Shown here in pieces: positions 63,473 to 64,000 of a stretch of 64,000 nucleotides of DNA. The stretch comes from Sphingosinicella sp963974575. Lineage in GTDB: Bacteria > Pseudomonadota > Alphaproteobacteria > Sphingomonadales > Sphingomonadaceae. The notes below the pieces were generated by a model. The model made no database searches. It worked only from the letters and a program-made list of their open reading frames with translations, and was not told where the DNA came from. The translations under genes were made by a program, and so were the position numbers. Position 1 is the first letter of the stretch, and the number at the start of each line of letters is the position of its first letter. The stretch spans positions 372,001 through 436,000 of the forward strand of contig NZ_CAXBBQ010000001.1 in assembly GCF_963974575.1 (NCBI RefSeq), read 5' to 3'.

Positions 63473-64000
63473 TTAGCGCAACCCGCCCAGCATCTGGTCG
63501 ATCACCGTCTCGGCGAGTGCGTCCACGGTAAAGCGGCCCGTGGGGCGGAACCATGTGTGAGACCAGTTGATCATGCCGAAATAGAGCATGGCGCGCACGC
63601 GGGCGTCCTTTTCGGAAAGCGCGGGCGCGATCTCGCCGAAGGTGTGCGCGACAAGGTCCACAAGCATCCGCTCGGTATCCACGATGTGGCGCCGCCGCTC
63701 CTCGGGAAGCTTGTCGAGATCGTTCACCAGCACGCGGTGCCGCGCCGATGCGTCGGCATAAAGCTCAAGGAACCCGTGCGTCAGCTTGCCGAACCGAGCG
63801 ACGGGATCGGCCTCGCCCCGATACGCGTCCGCCACCTCGGCAAGCGCGCCGATGTGCCCGTCCATGATCTCGAACAGGATGTCCTCTTTGGACGCGAAAT
63901 AATGATACAGCAGCGACTTCGACATGCCGCACGCGGCGGCAAGGTCGGCGATCGAGCAGCCGTGAAAGCCCGAATGCGCGTAAAGCTCGGCAGCCTTGTC
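63473..64000 (-). CDS. TetR/AcrR-family regulator (5' part outside window)
   Basis: At least 175 C-terminal residues are present; the start is past base 64000. The HTH region AAELYAHSGFHGCSIADLAAACGMSKSLLYHYFASKEDIL is clear and typical of TetR proteins, followed by a helical ligand-binding domain. The last codons give ETVIDQMLGGLR. It reads toward the metallo-hydrolase operon, whose operator-like palindrome starts 15 bases after its stop. It probably represses the aromatic hydroxylase operon until an aromatic acyl or phenolic ligand binds. Confidence 0.88.
   Translation of the reverse strand, partial: DKAAELYAHSGFHGCSIADLAAACGMSKSLLYHYFASKEDILFEIMDGHIGALAEVADAYRGEADPVARFGKLTHGFLELYADASARHRVLVNDLDKLPEERRRHIVDTERMLVDLVAHTFGEIAPALSEKDARVRAMLYFGMINWSHTWFRPTGRFTVDALAETVIDQMLGGLR

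Overview
The window looks like a high-GC alphaproteobacterial chromosome, most probably a sphingomonad (Sphingomonadales). The evidence is gene content and style: a small HIG1-type twin-transmembrane protein, an EgtB/EgtD pair, GluQRS, a NodT-type efflux lipoprotein, CFA synthase, many 4-base start/stop overlaps and GC-rich third codon positions. The order is inferred; no rRNA gene is present to confirm it. I saw no tRNA, rRNA or CRISPR array.

Bases 1 to about 13,270 are an accessory island. Its right end carries a large serine recombinase preceded by an AlpA-like regulator, a tiny NDN-rich protein and a divergent protein made of two sigma-region-4-like helix-turn-helix units. Between the two divergent regulators lies a 468-base spacer holding four perfect hairpins. 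The cargo is a tightly overlapping three-gene operon: a giant DUF4011/SF1 helicase/Vsr-like nuclease/DUF3320 protein (Hhe-like), an SbcD/YhaO-like phosphoesterase and an SbcC/YhaN-like ATPase. A nucleotidyltransferase-HEPN protein follows. I read this as a candidate anti-invader DNA-processing system on a recombinase-mobilised island. The left end of the island lies outside the window.

From about 13,270 onward the sequence is ordinary core chromosome. In order it holds: ergothioneine synthesis (egtB-egtD), cobalamin adenosyltransferase and HIG1 protein, a DUF481 barrel, gluQ, an HNH nuclease, ppc, dapE, a cupin plus GNAT pair, an alpha/beta hydrolase, malic enzyme, mutS-glnD, a universal stress protein, gyrB-recF, dnaN, an ABC/HlyD export set, a CoA-transferase operon with an acid phosphatase between its two subunits, a histidine phosphatase, rlmN, rlpA, cfa plus an acyltransferase, a five-gene NodT/MacA/MacB-type efflux operon ending in an EamA transporter, a methyltransferase plus glycosyltransferase, a two-component system, an Rrf2 regulator, and an FAD hydroxylase/DUF2783/metallo-hydrolase operon behind a TetR regulator with a clear 20-base operator.

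Two themes cut across the core region. Several genes have no Shine-Dalgarno site but carry an AT-rich hexamer like TATTAG or TATAAG exactly 7 to 9 bases before the ATG, which suggests leaderless mRNAs. Several others have perfect hairpins covering the ribosome-binding site or start codon (rlpA, the glycosyltransferase, the small membrane protein), which suggests control at translation.
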